Positions 1-11,445 of a stretch of 64,000 bases of DNA are shown here, in pieces. Each line of letters starts with the position of its first letter. Position 1 is the stretch's first letter. The notes beneath the pieces are model-generated. The model ran no database searches. It was not told where the DNA came from and saw nothing but the letters and a program-made list of their open reading frames with translations. Both the position numbers and the translations under genes were made by a program. This DNA comes from Vibrio sp. 10N.261.45.E2. GTDB taxonomy: Bacteria > Pseudomonadota > Gammaproteobacteria > Enterobacterales > Vibrionaceae. The DNA lies in the NCBI RefSeq assembly GCF_002875705.1, contig NZ_MCZZ01000127.1, positions 62,001 through 126,000 on the forward strand. Direction: 5' to 3'.

Positions 1-474
1 CAAGGTCGTGTAAGAAGATAACTCTTCGAGGATAGTTTGTGGGGAATACAGCATCTGTGCAACGTGGCCTTTTTGAACGCGAACACAGTTAATAAACAGC
101 TCCAGATTTAAGTCTGTGAGATCTAGGTTATCTGTTGGAACAAAGCGACTAAACACGGCTGAACCATCAAACGCTTTGGCGCGCTCCCAAGGCAGGCCTT
201 TCTCTTTTAAGCTACTTTGCAATTCACGTTTGGTGAGATCTAACCCTAAACCTACTGCTGAGTATTGACCATTTTCAACGATGAAGCAGATTTCAGCTTC
301 ATAGTGCAGGGCTTCTTGGTGAAAAGAAGAGAGAGAGGACGATACGCTAGTACTGGGCTTATTAAACACCACCATAGCATCTGGAATCACGTTGTTGAGT
401 TCTTCGATATGATCGACATAGTTACGTCCAACACACAACACTTTAGTTGGTGTTGCGGTTCGTTTCGAATTCAT
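1..474 (-). CDS. Fumarylacetoacetate hydrolase family protein, C-terminus cut by window edge
   Basis: The visible part is the N-terminal portion of a metal-dependent hydrolase/isomerase/decarboxylase of the FAH fold, which acts on small acyl-pyruvate-like acids in the cytoplasm. Family marks are CVGRNYVDHIEEL near the N-terminus, HYEAEICF (a metal-ligand glutamate region), GLGLDLTKRELQ, and KGLPWERAKAFDGSA. I chose the ATG at 474 because AGGAAC lies just upstream of it; an in-frame ATG at 504 would add ten residues and is the alternative. The gene runs off the left edge, so its length and the rest of its active site cannot be judged. The substrate is unknown. The family call is firm. Confidence 0.85.
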   Translation of the reverse strand, partial: MNSKRTATPTKVLCVGRNYVDHIEELNNVIPDAMVVFNKPSTSVSSSLSSFHQEALHYEAEICFIVENGQYSAVGLGLDLTKRELQSSLKEKGLPWERAKAFDGSAVFSRFVPTDNLDLTDLNLELFINCVRVQKGHVAQMLYSPQTILEELSSYTTL

Positions 475-504
475 CAATTGTTCCTGCCCTACAACGCTGC
501 TCAT

Positions 505-849
505 AGTTTATCCCTGAACTATTTATTGGAGTGCAGAGTTTAACGCATCATAAAAACAGAGTCTTCGACAACATGGTTACCAATATCTAAATTCTGATCT
601 TTAGCTCAATTAAATGATTTAAATACTTTTATCCGAAGATCACGACATATAAGAGCTGATGAAATGAGCCATAGCTACGTAGATAAAATGAATGGCTGGG
701 GAACATGAAGGAAAAGCTAGAACAGATGCGCATAAAACGAAAGAAGCCCTCTCAAACCAAAAGGCTTGAGAGGGCTTAGCATGGTGTCTAGGACAGTATC
801 CTAAAAGGTAAACCTAAGGAGTAAACACTATGCTAAATAAGTCTGCGAC
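505..849. other. Intergenic region between FAH gene and porin
   Basis: This stretch holds the promoter side of the FAH gene and the 3' end of the porin transcript. Apart from the hairpin at 744-777, I see no gene, no convincing promoter and no repeat in it. Confidence 0.6.
744..777 (-). terminator. Rho-independent terminator of the porin gene
   Basis: A perfect 12-bp stem (AAGCCCTCTCAA with TTGAGAGGGCTT) and a 10-nt loop lie about 70 bp past the porin stop. Read on the minus strand it is followed by a T-rich tail (CTTTCGTTTTATG). Confidence 0.8.
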
Positions 850-1977
850 TTATAGGTAGTAACGACCACCGATAGTCCACTTGTCATCAGTCTTACGACC
901 GTTGTCGTCGTTTAGGTCGAACTGGTAACCAGCGTAACCAACGAACTTAGGCGTAAAGTTGTACTCAGTTTGAAGAGCCAGCTCTTCTCGAGTAGTAACT
1001 TTTGCATCACCTTTATCTTCACGACCTTCAACCATTTCATAGTTGATGATGAAGTTTAAGCTATTGTCTAGAGCGTAAGCAGCTAGTAGCTCGTATGCAT
1101 CGCTCTCCACCATCAGGTCATTATATGTGTACTTGATAGTTTCAGCAGCGTTTAGATCTGAGCCAGAAATATTGTTCATGTACTCGTTAGATGCGTATAC
1201 ACCCGCTAGGTATAGACCTGTACCGTATGAACCATATGCCGCAGAAAATACGTGAGAAGAAGCTGTTTCATCGAAACCTGAAGCTTTGATATCGCCGGTG
1301 TTGTAACCGTAACCAAGCTTCGCGCCCATGATTTCGTAACCTACAGTCACTTGCGTTCGGTCTTTAACGTTTAGGTTAAAACCAACTGTTGCAGAAGCGT
1401 CAGTTTCACCAGTAGCGTCGGTTGCTGTTTCAGTAATGATATCTGAAACAGTTTGAGAACCCTGCCAGCCTAGACCGATAGTAATTTTACCCGCTTCACC
1501 TAGATCAAAACCGTTACGGTAAGAAACCATTTTGTCTGCGCGACCAGTACCGAACGCACCGTGGTTGTCGTAGATAAAGTCGTTCGCGAATGCGATTGGC
1601 ATATCAGCAACACCCGCTACGTCATAGTAAGGAGCCCACTGAGTACCGACTACTGCGCGACCAAAGTCATCGTGAGTAAGACCTACGTAACCTAGACGAG
1701 TTGTAAACGTCTCTTCACCACCTTCAAGGTAGTTAAGTGCCCATTCGCCTTTAGCGTCAGCAGTAAAGCCGTTACTCAATTCTTGAGTAGCGTTAAAGTT
1801 GATACGTGGTGAGTTAGCACCTACATCTGTATCGCCATTCTCAGAGCCATTTAGGTTTACTGAAACGTGGCCGCCAACTGAGAATGTTGTGCCGTCTTCG
1901 TTGTAAAGTTCTACTGCAACTGCCTGTGTACCAAATACTGCACCAGAAATCGCTAGCGCTAAAAGTTTCTTATTCAT
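850..1977 (-). CDS. OmpU-like outer-membrane porin
   Basis: This is a general diffusion porin of the gram-negative trimeric type. Starting at MNKKLLALAI gives a classical signal peptide with predicted cleavage after TQAVA, so the mature protein begins VELYNEDGTTF, as in Vibrio OmpU-like porins. The mature part alternates aromatic and glycine-rich beta strands, contains GGHVSVNLNG and PRINFNATQELSNGF, and ends in the aromatic pattern GGRYYL expected for BAM recognition. The ATG at 1977 is preceded by GGA at 7-nt spacing; an open frame extends upstream to 2058, but that extension is not signal-like. It is monocistronic, with its own terminator and a long A-rich leader. In other vibrios such porins are ToxR-controlled; no such site can be proved here. 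Confidence 0.9.
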   Translation of the reverse strand: MNKKLLALAISGAVFGTQAVAVELYNEDGTTFSVGGHVSVNLNGSENGDTDVGANSPRINFNATQELSNGFTADAKGEWALNYLEGGEETFTTRLGYVGLTHDDFGRAVVGTQWAPYYDVAGVADMPIAFANDFIYDNHGAFGTGRADKMVSYRNGFDLGEAGKITIGLGWQGSQTVSDIITETATDATGETDASATVGFNLNVKDRTQVTVGYEIMGAKLGYGYNTGDIKASGFDETASSHVFSAAYGSYGTGLYLAGVYASNEYMNNISGSDLNAAETIKYTYNDLMVESDAYELLAAYALDNSLNFIINYEMVEGREDKGDAKVTTREELALQTEYNFTPKFVGYAGYQFDLNDDNGRKTDDKWTIGGRYYL

Positions 1978-2470
1978 TGTCATGTCCATTATGTAACTGG
2001 GTGAGTTATTCACTAACAACCTCGTACTTACGGAGAAGTTGTTACCTGCATTTAACAAGTAGGCAGACCGTAATATATGAATGACAAGAAAGTTGCATTA
2101 AAATATATAAAATAAAAAAAATAGCGCTATAAAAAACAAAAAAAATCAATCAAAAACAAGCAATTAAACAAGAAAGAACCAACAAAACCTTTCACAGTTA
2201 AAAACAAAAACTTTGATTATTTTTGATTTTTCAATCATAAAAAGAGCATTAAAAATCTAATTGAGAGATAACTCATCAGACCATCTAGAAACCAACCTTT
2301 AATCTTGAAACATTTTGTAACACCCAGAACGCACTTGAAATATTTAGCTTCGTGAAACAATTATCAATTGGAGCCAGAAAAAATCGCTCAACTGAAAGTT
2401 CACTAGAGAAAATACAAAAAAGGGCAACCAATCAACGACTGGTTGCCCTTAATAATTCACCATTGGACTT
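1978..2470. other. A-rich porin promoter/leader region
   Basis: This gene-free stretch is very A-rich on the plus strand, with long runs of A and AAT, especially from 2095 to 2270. It presumably carries the porin promoter and 5' leader (minus strand). It also holds the yegD terminator at 2414-2450. I could not fix individual -35/-10 boxes. Confidence 0.5.
2414..2450 (-). terminator. Rho-independent terminator of yegD
   Basis: An 11-bp perfect stem (AAGGGCAACCA with TGGTTGCCCTT) and 9-nt loop are followed on the minus strand by TTTTTTGTATTTTC. It lies 20 bp past the yegD stop. Confidence 0.9.
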
Positions 2471-3823
2471 TTATTTGAAGCAAACCTCAGCCCAACGAGC
2501 TAAGCCTGCGGTTACTGAACCGAAGTAATTACCACTCACAATAGGTACGTTCGGTACAGCTTGTTGTACGGCTTCACGAAGTATCAGTGAACGAGCTGAG
2601 CCGCCCGTCATGTAGATTACATCTGGCTTTTTCTGGCCTTGTTGAATCGCTTCTTTAACCAACTCAATCATCTTAGACTTCGGTGTTTCAATCGCTTCAA
2701 CCATCTGTTCGACTGAGATATCCACCTCGACCAGTTCGGAGGCAACATTAATCGCAGCACGATATTGAGAGGATTCTGCCAGCGCAATCTTGGCTTCTTC
2801 CGCTCTACGCACAATACCGTAACCCAAGGTGTCGTGATAAACCTTCATCAAACGCTCTAGCTTTTGAGGCTCTGACGCTTCTTTACGAAGTAATTTTAGT
2901 GCTGCTAGGTTCTCGCGAGAATAGAAGTTCTTTTGCGCTTCAACATTATTGATCGCAATTGGGTTCCAGAATTGAGTCAGTGGCATATCGATACCCGAAA
3001 TACCTTTGCTACCCATACCAAAAGGTGACATCAGTTGTTTGAACGCAAGATAGATATCGAGGTCATTCCCCCCTACCCTTTGCCCACTGTGTGCCAACAA
3101 GCTCTGGGTACGATCCGCTTTGCCAGACCAGGTTGGTCCCATTTCTAACAATGAGCAATCAGTGGTACCACCACCAATATCGACAACCAATACCGTTTGG
3201 TTTTCAGTCAAAGTGCTTTCGTAGTCAAGACCGGCGGCTACTGGCTCAAATTGAAAAGCGATATCAAGGAGACCTGCACGCTTAGCTGCGCGAGACAGTA
3301 TGTCTTCAGCTTGTCTGTTCGCCTCTTCACCACCTCGACCGTGGAAGTTAATTGGTCGGCCAATGACGGCTTGCTTGATCTGTTCTTGAGTCGTGAGTTC
3401 AGCTTGGTGTTTGATGTTCGCCATCATGGCGCACACCAAATCTTCGAAAAAGCTCACCTGAACATCATGCAGTCCACTTGCACCAAGAAACGACTTTGGA
3501 GACTTAACATAATAAACATCGCGAGGATCTTCTAAATATAAGTCTAACGCTGCCTGACCAAAGGCCATGTCTTCTGGCACTAGGTCGATGCTCTCTTCTC
3601 TATTCAGTGCAATTGCACGTCGTAGTACTTGCTCACCTATCGCATCACTCGGCTTAATATTCAAGTGACGAAATAGGTGTTCAGAGACGCTTTCACGAGT
3701 AGGAGCAAAAACGGTTGAGGGAATATAGTGGTTGTTACCTTCTAGCGGTAACAGGCTTGGCTCTCCATTAACCATCGCCGCGACAGAACAGTTCGCTGTT
3801 CCATAATCAAATCCAATAAACAT
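2471..3823 (-). CDS. yegD: Hsp70-family molecular chaperone-like protein YegD
   Basis: This is an actin/Hsp70-fold ATPase of the YegD type, about 450 residues, the same length as E. coli YegD. It has only the nucleotide-binding module and lacks the DnaK peptide-binding C-terminus. Motifs are MFIGFDYGTANCSVA (phosphate 1), VVDIGGGTTDCSLLEMG (phosphate 2) and YMTGGSARS (adenosine loop). The start at 3823 matches the E. coli start and has GGGGGA 6 nt upstream; the upstream GTG at 3835 is less likely. The client is unknown. It stands alone, with a strong terminator behind it. Confidence 0.93.
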   Translation of the reverse strand: MFIGFDYGTANCSVAAMVNGEPSLLPLEGNNHYIPSTVFAPTRESVSEHLFRHLNIKPSDAIGEQVLRRAIALNREESIDLVPEDMAFGQAALDLYLEDPRDVYYVKSPKSFLGASGLHDVQVSFFEDLVCAMMANIKHQAELTTQEQIKQAVIGRPINFHGRGGEEANRQAEDILSRAAKRAGLLDIAFQFEPVAAGLDYESTLTENQTVLVVDIGGGTTDCSLLEMGPTWSGKADRTQSLLAHSGQRVGGNDLDIYLAFKQLMSPFGMGSKGISGIDMPLTQFWNPIAINNVEAQKNFYSRENLAALKLLRKEASEPQKLERLMKVYHDTLGYGIVRRAEEAKIALAESSQYRAAINVASELVEVDISVEQMVEAIETPKSKMIELVKEAIQQGQKKPDVIYMTGGSARSLILREAVQQAVPNVPIVSGNYFGSVTAGLARWAEVCFK

Positions 3824-3981
3824 AATATCCCCCACTCAACAAAAGGGGCGAGATGCTACATGAAAAGCCTTGAAATTACGAGGTCATTTACTTTTTTGCT
3901 TGGTCATTTTTCGGTTTGATGACTCTTAATAGGCAAACAAATATGCTACATTTCAGCCCAAATGAATCACAGGTTAGATAA

Positions 3982-4290
3982 ATGAAAACACCTTGCCGAG
4001 CGGCTTGTAAAAATAATGGCGGAATGTGCAGCGGCTGCTTTCGAACAATGGACGAAATTATAGGTTGGAAAGGCTTATCTGAAGATGAGCGAGTATCCAT
4101 CATGGATAACCTGAGTGGTGCGAGTTCGACTCACCAATGTCCTGAGTGCAATGAGCCCGCTCAATGTGATATCAGCGCGGGCAAAGAGACATGTTGGTGT
4201 TTTGATTTAGAAAAACGGGACACAAGCAATATTCCAAAGGCTGGCGTTTGTATGTGCCGCAAATGCTTGTCTGCTTTGCCTATTCAGTAG
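3982..4290 (+). CDS. DUF1289 plus cysteine-rich CWC-type protein
   Basis: This 102-residue cytoplasmic protein has two cysteine clusters. Residues 1-35 match DUF1289 (CRAACKNNGGMCSGCFRTMDE). Residues about 52-100 resemble the small cysteine-rich CWC domain: CPECNEPAQCD, then CWCFDL, then CMCRKC. The arrangement suggests metal binding (zinc or Fe-S), but no function is established. The start has AGG at about 8-nt spacing. It is transcribed alone, divergent from yegD, and ends before a bidirectional terminator shared with the HopJ-like gene. Domain calls come from memory of family patterns. Confidence 0.75.
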   Translation: MKTPCRAACKNNGGMCSGCFRTMDEIIGWKGLSEDERVSIMDNLSGASSTHQCPECNEPAQCDISAGKETCWCFDLEKRDTSNIPKAGVCMCRKCLSALPIQ

Positions 4291-4337
4291 TTTAGAACCT
4301 ATCCAGCAAGTTTTGAGATGGTTCAAACATATACAAA

Positions 4338-4363
4338 AAAGCGAGAGGTTAAACTCTCGCTTT
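4338..4363. terminator. Bidirectional terminator between DUF1289 gene and HopJ-like gene
   Basis: The stem AAAGCGAGAG / CTCTCGCTTT with a 6-nt loop has A-runs on one side and TTTAAAA on the other, so it can serve the two convergent genes. Confidence 0.85.
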
Positions 4364-4412
4364 AAAATACAGCATTAAGTTTCGACTTAATCGCGACTCG
4401 CTCGGTTAGTAT

Positions 4413-4763
4413 CTACTTCGCTTTTACAATCAGCGCAGGCTCAGAAAACTGGATACCGCTCCAGCCATGAACCATGAAGTTACGAATATTTTGATGGTCA
4501 GTGTTCTCAGGAAAACCTAGCACGTCGTTACGGTAAAATTGACCAAAACAAGCAAGTGTTTGCTCTGGTGATAACCCTTGTTCTAAGCCAAAGGCAAAAA
4601 TCTTACACGAACCATTATTCTGCCCTGCTGCATTCACGACCTCACCATTGCGAAATTCGCTCTCAGAAAAATCATAATGAGCTTCGATCACTTGCATTGT
4701 ATCTTCAAATCGCACGGTTTCTGGGGTTTCAGCCAGAGTATTCAATAAGGTTTCCAGTTCCAT
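4413..4763 (-). CDS. HopJ type III effector family protein
   Basis: This 116-residue soluble protein matches the HopJ family (PF08888): FEDTMQVIEAHYDFSES, FRNGEVVNAAGQNNGSCKIF and CFGQFYRNDVL are characteristic. Despite the name, which comes from Pseudomonas syringae, the family is widespread in free-living marine gammaproteobacteria that lack a matching secretion system, so a housekeeping cytoplasmic role is likelier here. There is no signal peptide. GGAG lies 10 nt upstream of the start. No operon partner is present. Confidence 0.85.
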   Translation of the reverse strand: MELETLLNTLAETPETVRFEDTMQVIEAHYDFSESEFRNGEVVNAAGQNNGSCKIFAFGLEQGLSPEQTLACFGQFYRNDVLGFPENTDHQNIRNFMVHGWSGIQFSEPALIVKAK

Positions 4764-4957
4764 TTACTACTTCTCCATTACGTATATATCTGTCAGCAGT
4801 GTATCTTGTTTTATGGCAAGAGTAAGCCGTTGTTTACTTTGAACAACGATTCATTTTTTTGTTGTAGAATGCTAATTACTTCAATGAAACTAATGACATA
4901 GTTTTATCAGGACGTTATATTATTTTATCAAACGATTAACATTGTTCAGTAACGAAT

Positions 4958-5617
4958 ATGCATAAAGATAAAAACCTAGAACTGTTTAGATACCTTAGAC
5001 CTGGTACAAAAACAGCAGGTGTATTGGAATTTGGCCCAGACGACTCAATCCAGATCAGTACACTTTATATCGGACACAAAGAAGAGCAGTATCTTATCCT
5101 TGAACTTTCACAGAAAGCGACAGAAGCACTGACGCTAAGAAAGCTCACAAACGTGGATATTATTGTTCGTGCGATTACCGACACCGAACTTGGGCACATT
5201 GTTGCGTTCAAAACCAATGTATTGGCTCATATCACTTCCCCAGCACATCTTATCTTCCTTCGTCCACCCTCAAATTTTGCGACCAAGCCTATTCGCGAAC
5301 ACGAAAGGTATAAGGTACGACTCAGCTGTGAAGTCACCTTTGATACTTTGTCACTAGATGCCACTCTGGTTGATTTTTCAGCATCAGGCTGTGGTATCTA
5401 TCTTACGCAGCAGTCAGATATCGATGTGGGTTGTAAGATAAAAGTCAATTCCGACTTGAATGAGTACTTAGATGACGCTTTGATCTACAAAGTGGTGAGT
5501 AAGAAGAGGCAAAGACAAGGCTGGCTGTTAGGTATCCAATTTCCTGAACATCTAGATATGAGTGATGAGTTAAAAACACTGCTGTTGGAACAAGCCTTTG
5601 TCGCTGGCTCTATATAA
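4958..5617 (+). CDS. PilZ-domain c-di-GMP-binding protein
   Basis: This 219-residue cytoplasmic protein has an N-terminal YcgR-like segment (about 1-105) and a C-terminal PilZ domain. Both c-di-GMP-binding motifs are intact: RxxxR as R113-EHE-R117 and DxSxxG as D139-FSAS-G144. It is therefore expected to bind c-di-GMP and pass the signal to a partner such as the flagellar motor or an envelope machine; the partner is not evident. It is monocistronic and convergent with luxQ. Several c-di-GMP synthases and phosphodiesterases lie further along the window. Confidence 0.88.
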   Translation: MHKDKNLELFRYLRPGTKTAGVLEFGPDDSIQISTLYIGHKEEQYLILELSQKATEALTLRKLTNVDIIVRAITDTELGHIVAFKTNVLAHITSPAHLIFLRPPSNFATKPIREHERYKVRLSCEVTFDTLSLDATLVDFSASGCGIYLTQQSDIDVGCKIKVNSDLNEYLDDALIYKVVSKKRQRQGWLLGIQFPEHLDMSDELKTLLLEQAFVAGSI

Positions 5618-5702
5618 AGACAGGTTCAACAGAGTTTGTTAAACGACACCTTATGATTCACGCTTCTTCAATTGAGTCGCTAAAAGAGCGCTAAGCCAAA
5701 GC

Positions 5703-8275
5703 CTAGTGCTCGATATCATTCCAGTGTGAGTTTTTGAAGTGAACAAACGCTTGGTGCAGCGACTCTTCTTTTATCGGTTTTACGATGACGTAATTCGCCC
5801 CAGCAGCCATAAAGCTGTCTCTCGTTGACTCTTGAGCATCAGCGGTACACGCATAAATTGGGGCTGAGACACCAATCTCATCTCTGAGTTGCTGAGTAGT
5901 TTCAACACCACCAAGATTAGGAAGTTGGTTATCCATCAAGATCAGGTCATAGGTTATCTTCTGAGCCAACTCTATCGCTTCTAAGCCGTCTTTTGCCCAA
6001 GTGACGACCATGCCATATTTTTTGCAAAAAGCCTGCGCAATAAAAGCGTTGGTGTGATTATCTTCCACCAGAAGCACCTTCAATGGCCGGCTAAACAAAG
6101 CCTCAGGTTTGACTTCAGACTGTTGCTTAGCATCGACTAACAAAGGTTTGGCATGCGCAACCACTGGGATTTCTATCGTGAACTCTGATCCCTGATCTAT
6201 CACGCTACGGACTTGAATGTCCCCTTCCAACATATCGACCAGGTTTTTGACAATCGTAAGCCCTAAACCAGTACCCCCATACTCACGTGTAGTGGTATCT
6301 TCTGCTTGAACAAAAGGTTCAAAAACCGCGTCAATTTTGCTTTCATCGATACCAATCCCGGTATCTTTCACTCGAACGATCAAGCTTGCGTGTTCGGTGT
6401 TAAAGATAGTCTCAAGCTCAAAGCTAACGGAGATATTGCCCTGATGAGTGAACTTAAGGGCATTGCTCAGAAGATTAAACATGATCTGGTTAAGGCGCAC
6501 TTGGTCGGTGTTGATTTCAATGTCATCAACCAAGTGATTCACGATGATAAATTCGACCGATTTATCTTCACACAGCGGACGATAGATGCTGTCTAAGGTA
6601 TTCACTAACTCCCCGAGTTGGAAGTCTTTCTTTTGAATATTGAACTGTCCTTGCTCAATCTTTGAGAAATCTAAGATATCGTTGAGTACCGCCAGTAAAT
6701 GTTCCGCACTATTACACAAAACATCTACCTGATCGCGGTTGTTTCCGCTGTGGATAGAGCGCTTCAATAACTGAGACACTCCAAGAATACCGTTGAGTGG
6801 CGTGCGAATTTCATGACTCATCTTAGCCAAGAAGTCGGCACGAACATTCGCAAGATGTTCTGCTTCTTCTCTTGCTCGATCAGCCTGTCGTTCCGCATCG
6901 ATAAGCTTAGTAATATCTTGTCCTTGAACCACCACTCCTGTGATGCAGTGTTCTACGCTGATTGCAGACATATTCCAACGAAACACCTTTTCACCAATGG
7001 GCACGTTAATGCCCGTCAGTTTAGAGCCTTGAACCACCATTTGAATATTAGGCAGCATACGATGCTCAAACTCTTGAGCGATTGAACCATAGTTGTCATC
7101 GGCATCAAATAGCGCCATACGAGCAGCAGGGTTCATCTGAATCAAGTCGCCTTTTTCGGACCAAACCAAGATAGGTGAATGAGCAAAGTTAAAGAGGTCT
7201 TGGAACTTTTGATTCTGTTCTGATAAGCGCTCAAAGGTATCTTCAAGGGTACAACCGATATGATGGAATTCAAAAATATTAGAGCCATCAAACTTGTTGT
7301 ACTCTTCGCCATCACTAGCAGAGCGAGTGAAATCCATCAGCTTATCTAGCTCAGCAGCAACCCTTCTCTGAATCCAAGTTCGCGCAAAGAAAGACATCAA
7401 TATGATCACCACAACCACTACGATGATCGCACGCTGATAATTTTCTTCTAACGCTATGAAATTATTGTTCTTTTGAACAGCTCGAATGATTAAAGGGGTT
7501 TCAACAGCATTGATTTTAATCGTTGCTATGGTGACAAAATGACTAGGCAACTGTTCGTCAACTTGATAATTGAGGATATCAGTCATGGTATAGCTTTCAT
7601 CACCACTGAATGTTGATGTCACAGGAGTTCCATGCGCTTCAATAACGATATTTTCGCAGTTACTGCCTTGTTGGATTGATTCGGCTAACGAGAAGTTATT
7701 ATCAAGCACTATAACAATATAGAGCTGACCAAGAACCTCCCCGGTAGCGTTATCAACAATGGGAGTTCGGCGAGCCAACAAGTGACGCTTACCTATATCT
7801 GTCCTTAATTTGATGAAATGCCAATTACTGCTGAACGAAACCTCATCAGAAATATGCGTTAAGCTGGACTCATCCAAGCCATAAAATTGACTATTGCCAT
7901 CCTCCCACACTAAACCATCATGAGTAGAGACAAACCGTAAATCAGGTGCGTGATCAGGTTCGCGTTGGTCAACGCCAAAGAAAAAGTAGCTCAGAGCTTC
8001 ATCGTTACCCGTATCAAAATACTCTCTGAGAGTTGCGCTGTGTGAGCTACTATCTTGATGGATTTGCAGCACCGACAAACGATAATCAAACATGTTTTGG
8101 ATCAGGCTTGAGGTTTGCTTAACTGTCCGATTGGTCTCTTGTTTTACGATACTACTGCTGGTTTCATAATTATGAATAAGCACGCCAAGTGCCATCACGC
8201 CTATCACTAAAATAACGATACGCGTAATGAGTCTAGCTAAAGTGTTTCTGGGTGTACTGGCGTAGCTTTTCTTCA

Positions 8276-8276
<1 letters not shown>
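5703..8276 (-). CDS. luxQ: Autoinducer-2 sensor kinase/phosphatase LuxQ
   Basis: This 857-residue hybrid histidine kinase is the inner-membrane partner of LuxP. The order is TM1 (about 17-37), a periplasmic sensor region (about 38-282), TM2 (about 283-301), a linker and PAS domain (about 355-455), HisKA with H488 in [11 protein letters not shown], HATPase_c (about 585-705, N-box NLLSNALKF and G-box GGTGLGL), and a receiver with D782 in LILMDNQLP and K833 in VKPI. In known vibrios, apo-LuxPQ acts as a kinase feeding LuxU and LuxO, and AI-2 binding switches it to a phosphatase. Its ATG overlaps the luxP stop by one base (TAATG), so the genes are translationally coupled. LuxU and LuxO are not in this window. 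Confidence 0.96.
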
Positions 8277-9678
<1,402 letters not shown>

Positions 9679-9993
9679 TTATGAGACTTCGATATATTGA
9701 ATTTTGTCTTTTTGCCACTCAATAATCAGTTTGAGTGATACCAGTTTTTCTTTGCGGGATTTAGGTAATTGTTTGATCGCGTATTCGGTTTTCAACGCCT
9801 CACTTTTAGAACCAACACCAAAGCTCCAAACTAGCTTAAGTGGGCCTTTACCTTTTAAAGCTTTAGCACCTTTACCAGTTTGATGTTGTTCAAATCGACG
9901 TTCCAGATTATTCGTCACGCCACAGTATAGAGCGTTGTGACGATTGCGGATCAAGTACACAACCCAATCCGCATTTTTATCAGCGTTTGACAT
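9679..9993 (-). CDS. GIY-YIG nuclease-like protein (UPF0213/YhbQ type)
   Basis: This 104-residue protein has a single GIY-YIG domain: VVYLIRNRHNALYCGVTNN carries the (V)YLI...YCGVT variant of the GIY-YIG strands, followed by LERRFEQHQTGKGAKA with the conserved arginine and histidine and LKTEYAIKQLPK with the conserved glutamate. Stand-alone members of this family (YhbQ) are linked to DNA damage handling, but their reactions are poorly defined. It starts at the base after the yceH stop (TAG-ATG), so the two form an operon. Confidence 0.88.
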   Translation of the reverse strand: MSNADKNADWVVYLIRNRHNALYCGVTNNLERRFEQHQTGKGAKALKGKGPLKLVWSFGVGSKSEALKTEYAIKQLPKSRKEKLVSLKLIIEWQKDKIQYIEVS

Positions 9994-10650
9994 CTAAAGC
10001 AGTGATTCAACCAGAGCTTTAAGCTCAGCCACTTCAGCTCGTAGGCTTGCTACTTCCGACTCAAGTTCTTCAAACTTTTCACTCGTTGCTGAGGGTGCAG
10101 CCGCGCTTACTGATGCCGTCGCAAACGCTTCAACATCCACTTCACCGCTCAATAAGTGCTGGTAACGTGATTCACGTTTGCCAGCTTCGCGTGGGAGCTT
10201 AACCACCAACGCACCTGCTTCTCTTGCAGCGAGCTTCTCTAATGTTGCTTCGACTTCTTTCACATCACTAAAGTTTGCAAGGCGACCCGTTCGAGTACGA
10301 AGTTCTCCGGGTGTTTGCGCGCCGCGAAGCAGCATGCAACAGATGATCGCGCGCTCTTGCTCTGTAAACTGCAGATCACCGAACTCAGTATTGCAGAAAC
10401 GATGCTGATACTTATTAACACGGCTATTGAAGCTGCTTTCATCGCTCACCATGCGACGTCCTATCAAACCATCAACCGCATCTAAAACGTCTGACTCAGA
10501 AAGAGAGAGAACAGGCTCACGGTTACTCTTTTGATTACATGCCGTTGTTAAGCTGTTCAGTGTCAGTGGGTAATGATCGGGAGTAGTGACTTCTTTCTCG
10601 ATCAAGCAGCCGATAATTCTCGCTTCAATTGGGGAAAGTACTGTGTTCAT
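9994..10650 (-). CDS. yceH: YceH family protein (DUF480)
   Basis: This 218-residue protein is close in length to E. coli YceH (215). Two winged-helix repeats are visible: the first around [20 protein letters not shown] and [16 protein letters not shown], the second around LTEQERA-type [17 protein letters not shown] and [13 protein letters not shown]. The C-terminus (about 185-218) is a heptad-rich coiled coil. Biochemical role is unsettled. It is the first gene of the two-gene operon with the GIY-YIG protein. Confidence 0.92.
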   Translation of the reverse strand: MNTVLSPIEARIIGCLIEKEVTTPDHYPLTLNSLTTACNQKSNREPVLSLSESDVLDAVDGLIGRRMVSDESSFNSRVNKYQHRFCNTEFGDLQFTEQERAIICCMLLRGAQTPGELRTRTGRLANFSDVKEVEATLEKLAAREAGALVVKLPREAGKRESRYQHLLSGEVDVEAFATASVSAAAPSATSEKFEELESEVASLRAEVAELKALVESLL

Positions 10651-10706
10651 CGTTTTTCCTTTTTATTATTTTGATAATTCCATCTCAACACTTAACAATA
10701 CAGTGA

Positions 10707-10907
10707 CTAGTGTTCAGACAAAATTGGTACTCGTTTCTTTCTGCCCTGTTCATCAATCATTATGATCTTAGAACGGTTTAGCTCTATTTCCACGACTTCC
10801 AAATAAGTACGCTCTTGTACATACGCATCACGAAGCTTGTTTTGCTCTGCTGAGGGTTCAGTGACATTGTCGTCCAAATCTTCGTTTTCCAATTGTTGTT
10901 GATTCAT
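10707..10907 (-). CDS. Small uncharacterised acidic/basic protein
   Basis: The 66-residue frame from the ATG at 10907 begins MNQQQLENEDLDD and ends GRKKRVPILSEH. It has an acidic N-terminal third, a predicted helix (KLRDAYVQERTYLEVVEIEL) and a short basic tail. A longer open frame to 11006 adds a cysteine-rich stretch that does not look coding. The ribosome-binding site is weak (GTGA). I do not recognise a family. The coding call rests on codon-like composition and a position typical of small conserved Vibrio proteins. Confidence 0.45.
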   Translation of the reverse strand: MNQQQLENEDLDDNVTEPSAEQNKLRDAYVQERTYLEVVEIELNRSKIIMIDEQGRKKRVPILSEH

Positions 10908-11102
10908 TTCACATTTCGTATCAATGCAGTATCTACATGGGATACTAACTTGAACGGTAAGATAAAAACAATCACACATCAGCGAGAGTGACGAATAATT
11001 AAACAACCTTACTTTTGCTTTGATCTAAAGACTGTTACATCATCAATTGATGTGCTTTAATCAGAACCAGACAACGTATTTGACGAATAGGAAAAGGAAT
11101 CT

Positions 11103-11417
11103 ATGAGCAGCGTATTTGAAATTGTTAACCAAGCACGACGTAAGAACAAACTTAAGTGTGAACTTTTAGACAACGAAAAGAAAGTTCGTGACAACCGTAA
11201 GCGTGTCGACCTTCTTGATAACCTACTTGATTACATCAAGCCAGAGATGACTCACGACGAGATCCTAGGCATTATCAAAAATATGAAAGCTGACTACGAA
11301 GACCGTGTTGATGATCACATCATCAAGAGCGCTGAGATTTCTAAAGCTCGCCGTGACATCAGCCGTCGCATTCGTGAACTGACAGAAGAAGACAAGCAAA
11401 TCCAAGGTAAGAAGTAA
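11103..11417 (+). CDS. tmaR: Pole-localizer protein TmaR (YeeX, DUF496)
   Basis: This 104-residue coiled-coil protein closely matches E. coli YeeX/Tma[56 protein letters not shown] and [11 protein letters not shown]. TmaR forms polar clusters in E. coli and holds PTS enzyme I at the pole, thereby tuning sugar uptake. AAGGAATCT precedes the ATG, giving a strong ribosome-binding site. It is monocistronic with a terminator directly downstream. Confidence 0.93.
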   Translation: MSSVFEIVNQARRKNKLKCELLDNEKKVRDNRKRVDLLDNLLDYIKPEMTHDEILGIIKNMKADYEDRVDDHIIKSAEISKARRDISRRIRELTEEDKQIQGKK

Positions 11418-11445
11418 TCTTACAAAGTTGAATAACTTGTTTAGT

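Noticed and set aside
265..543. 92-codon plus-strand frame
   Set aside because: It is antisense to the FAH-family gene, which has clear conserved motifs on the minus strand.
3888..4103. 71-codon minus-strand frame
   Set aside because: It overlaps the start of the DUF1289-type gene in the opposite strand and has no recognisable motif.
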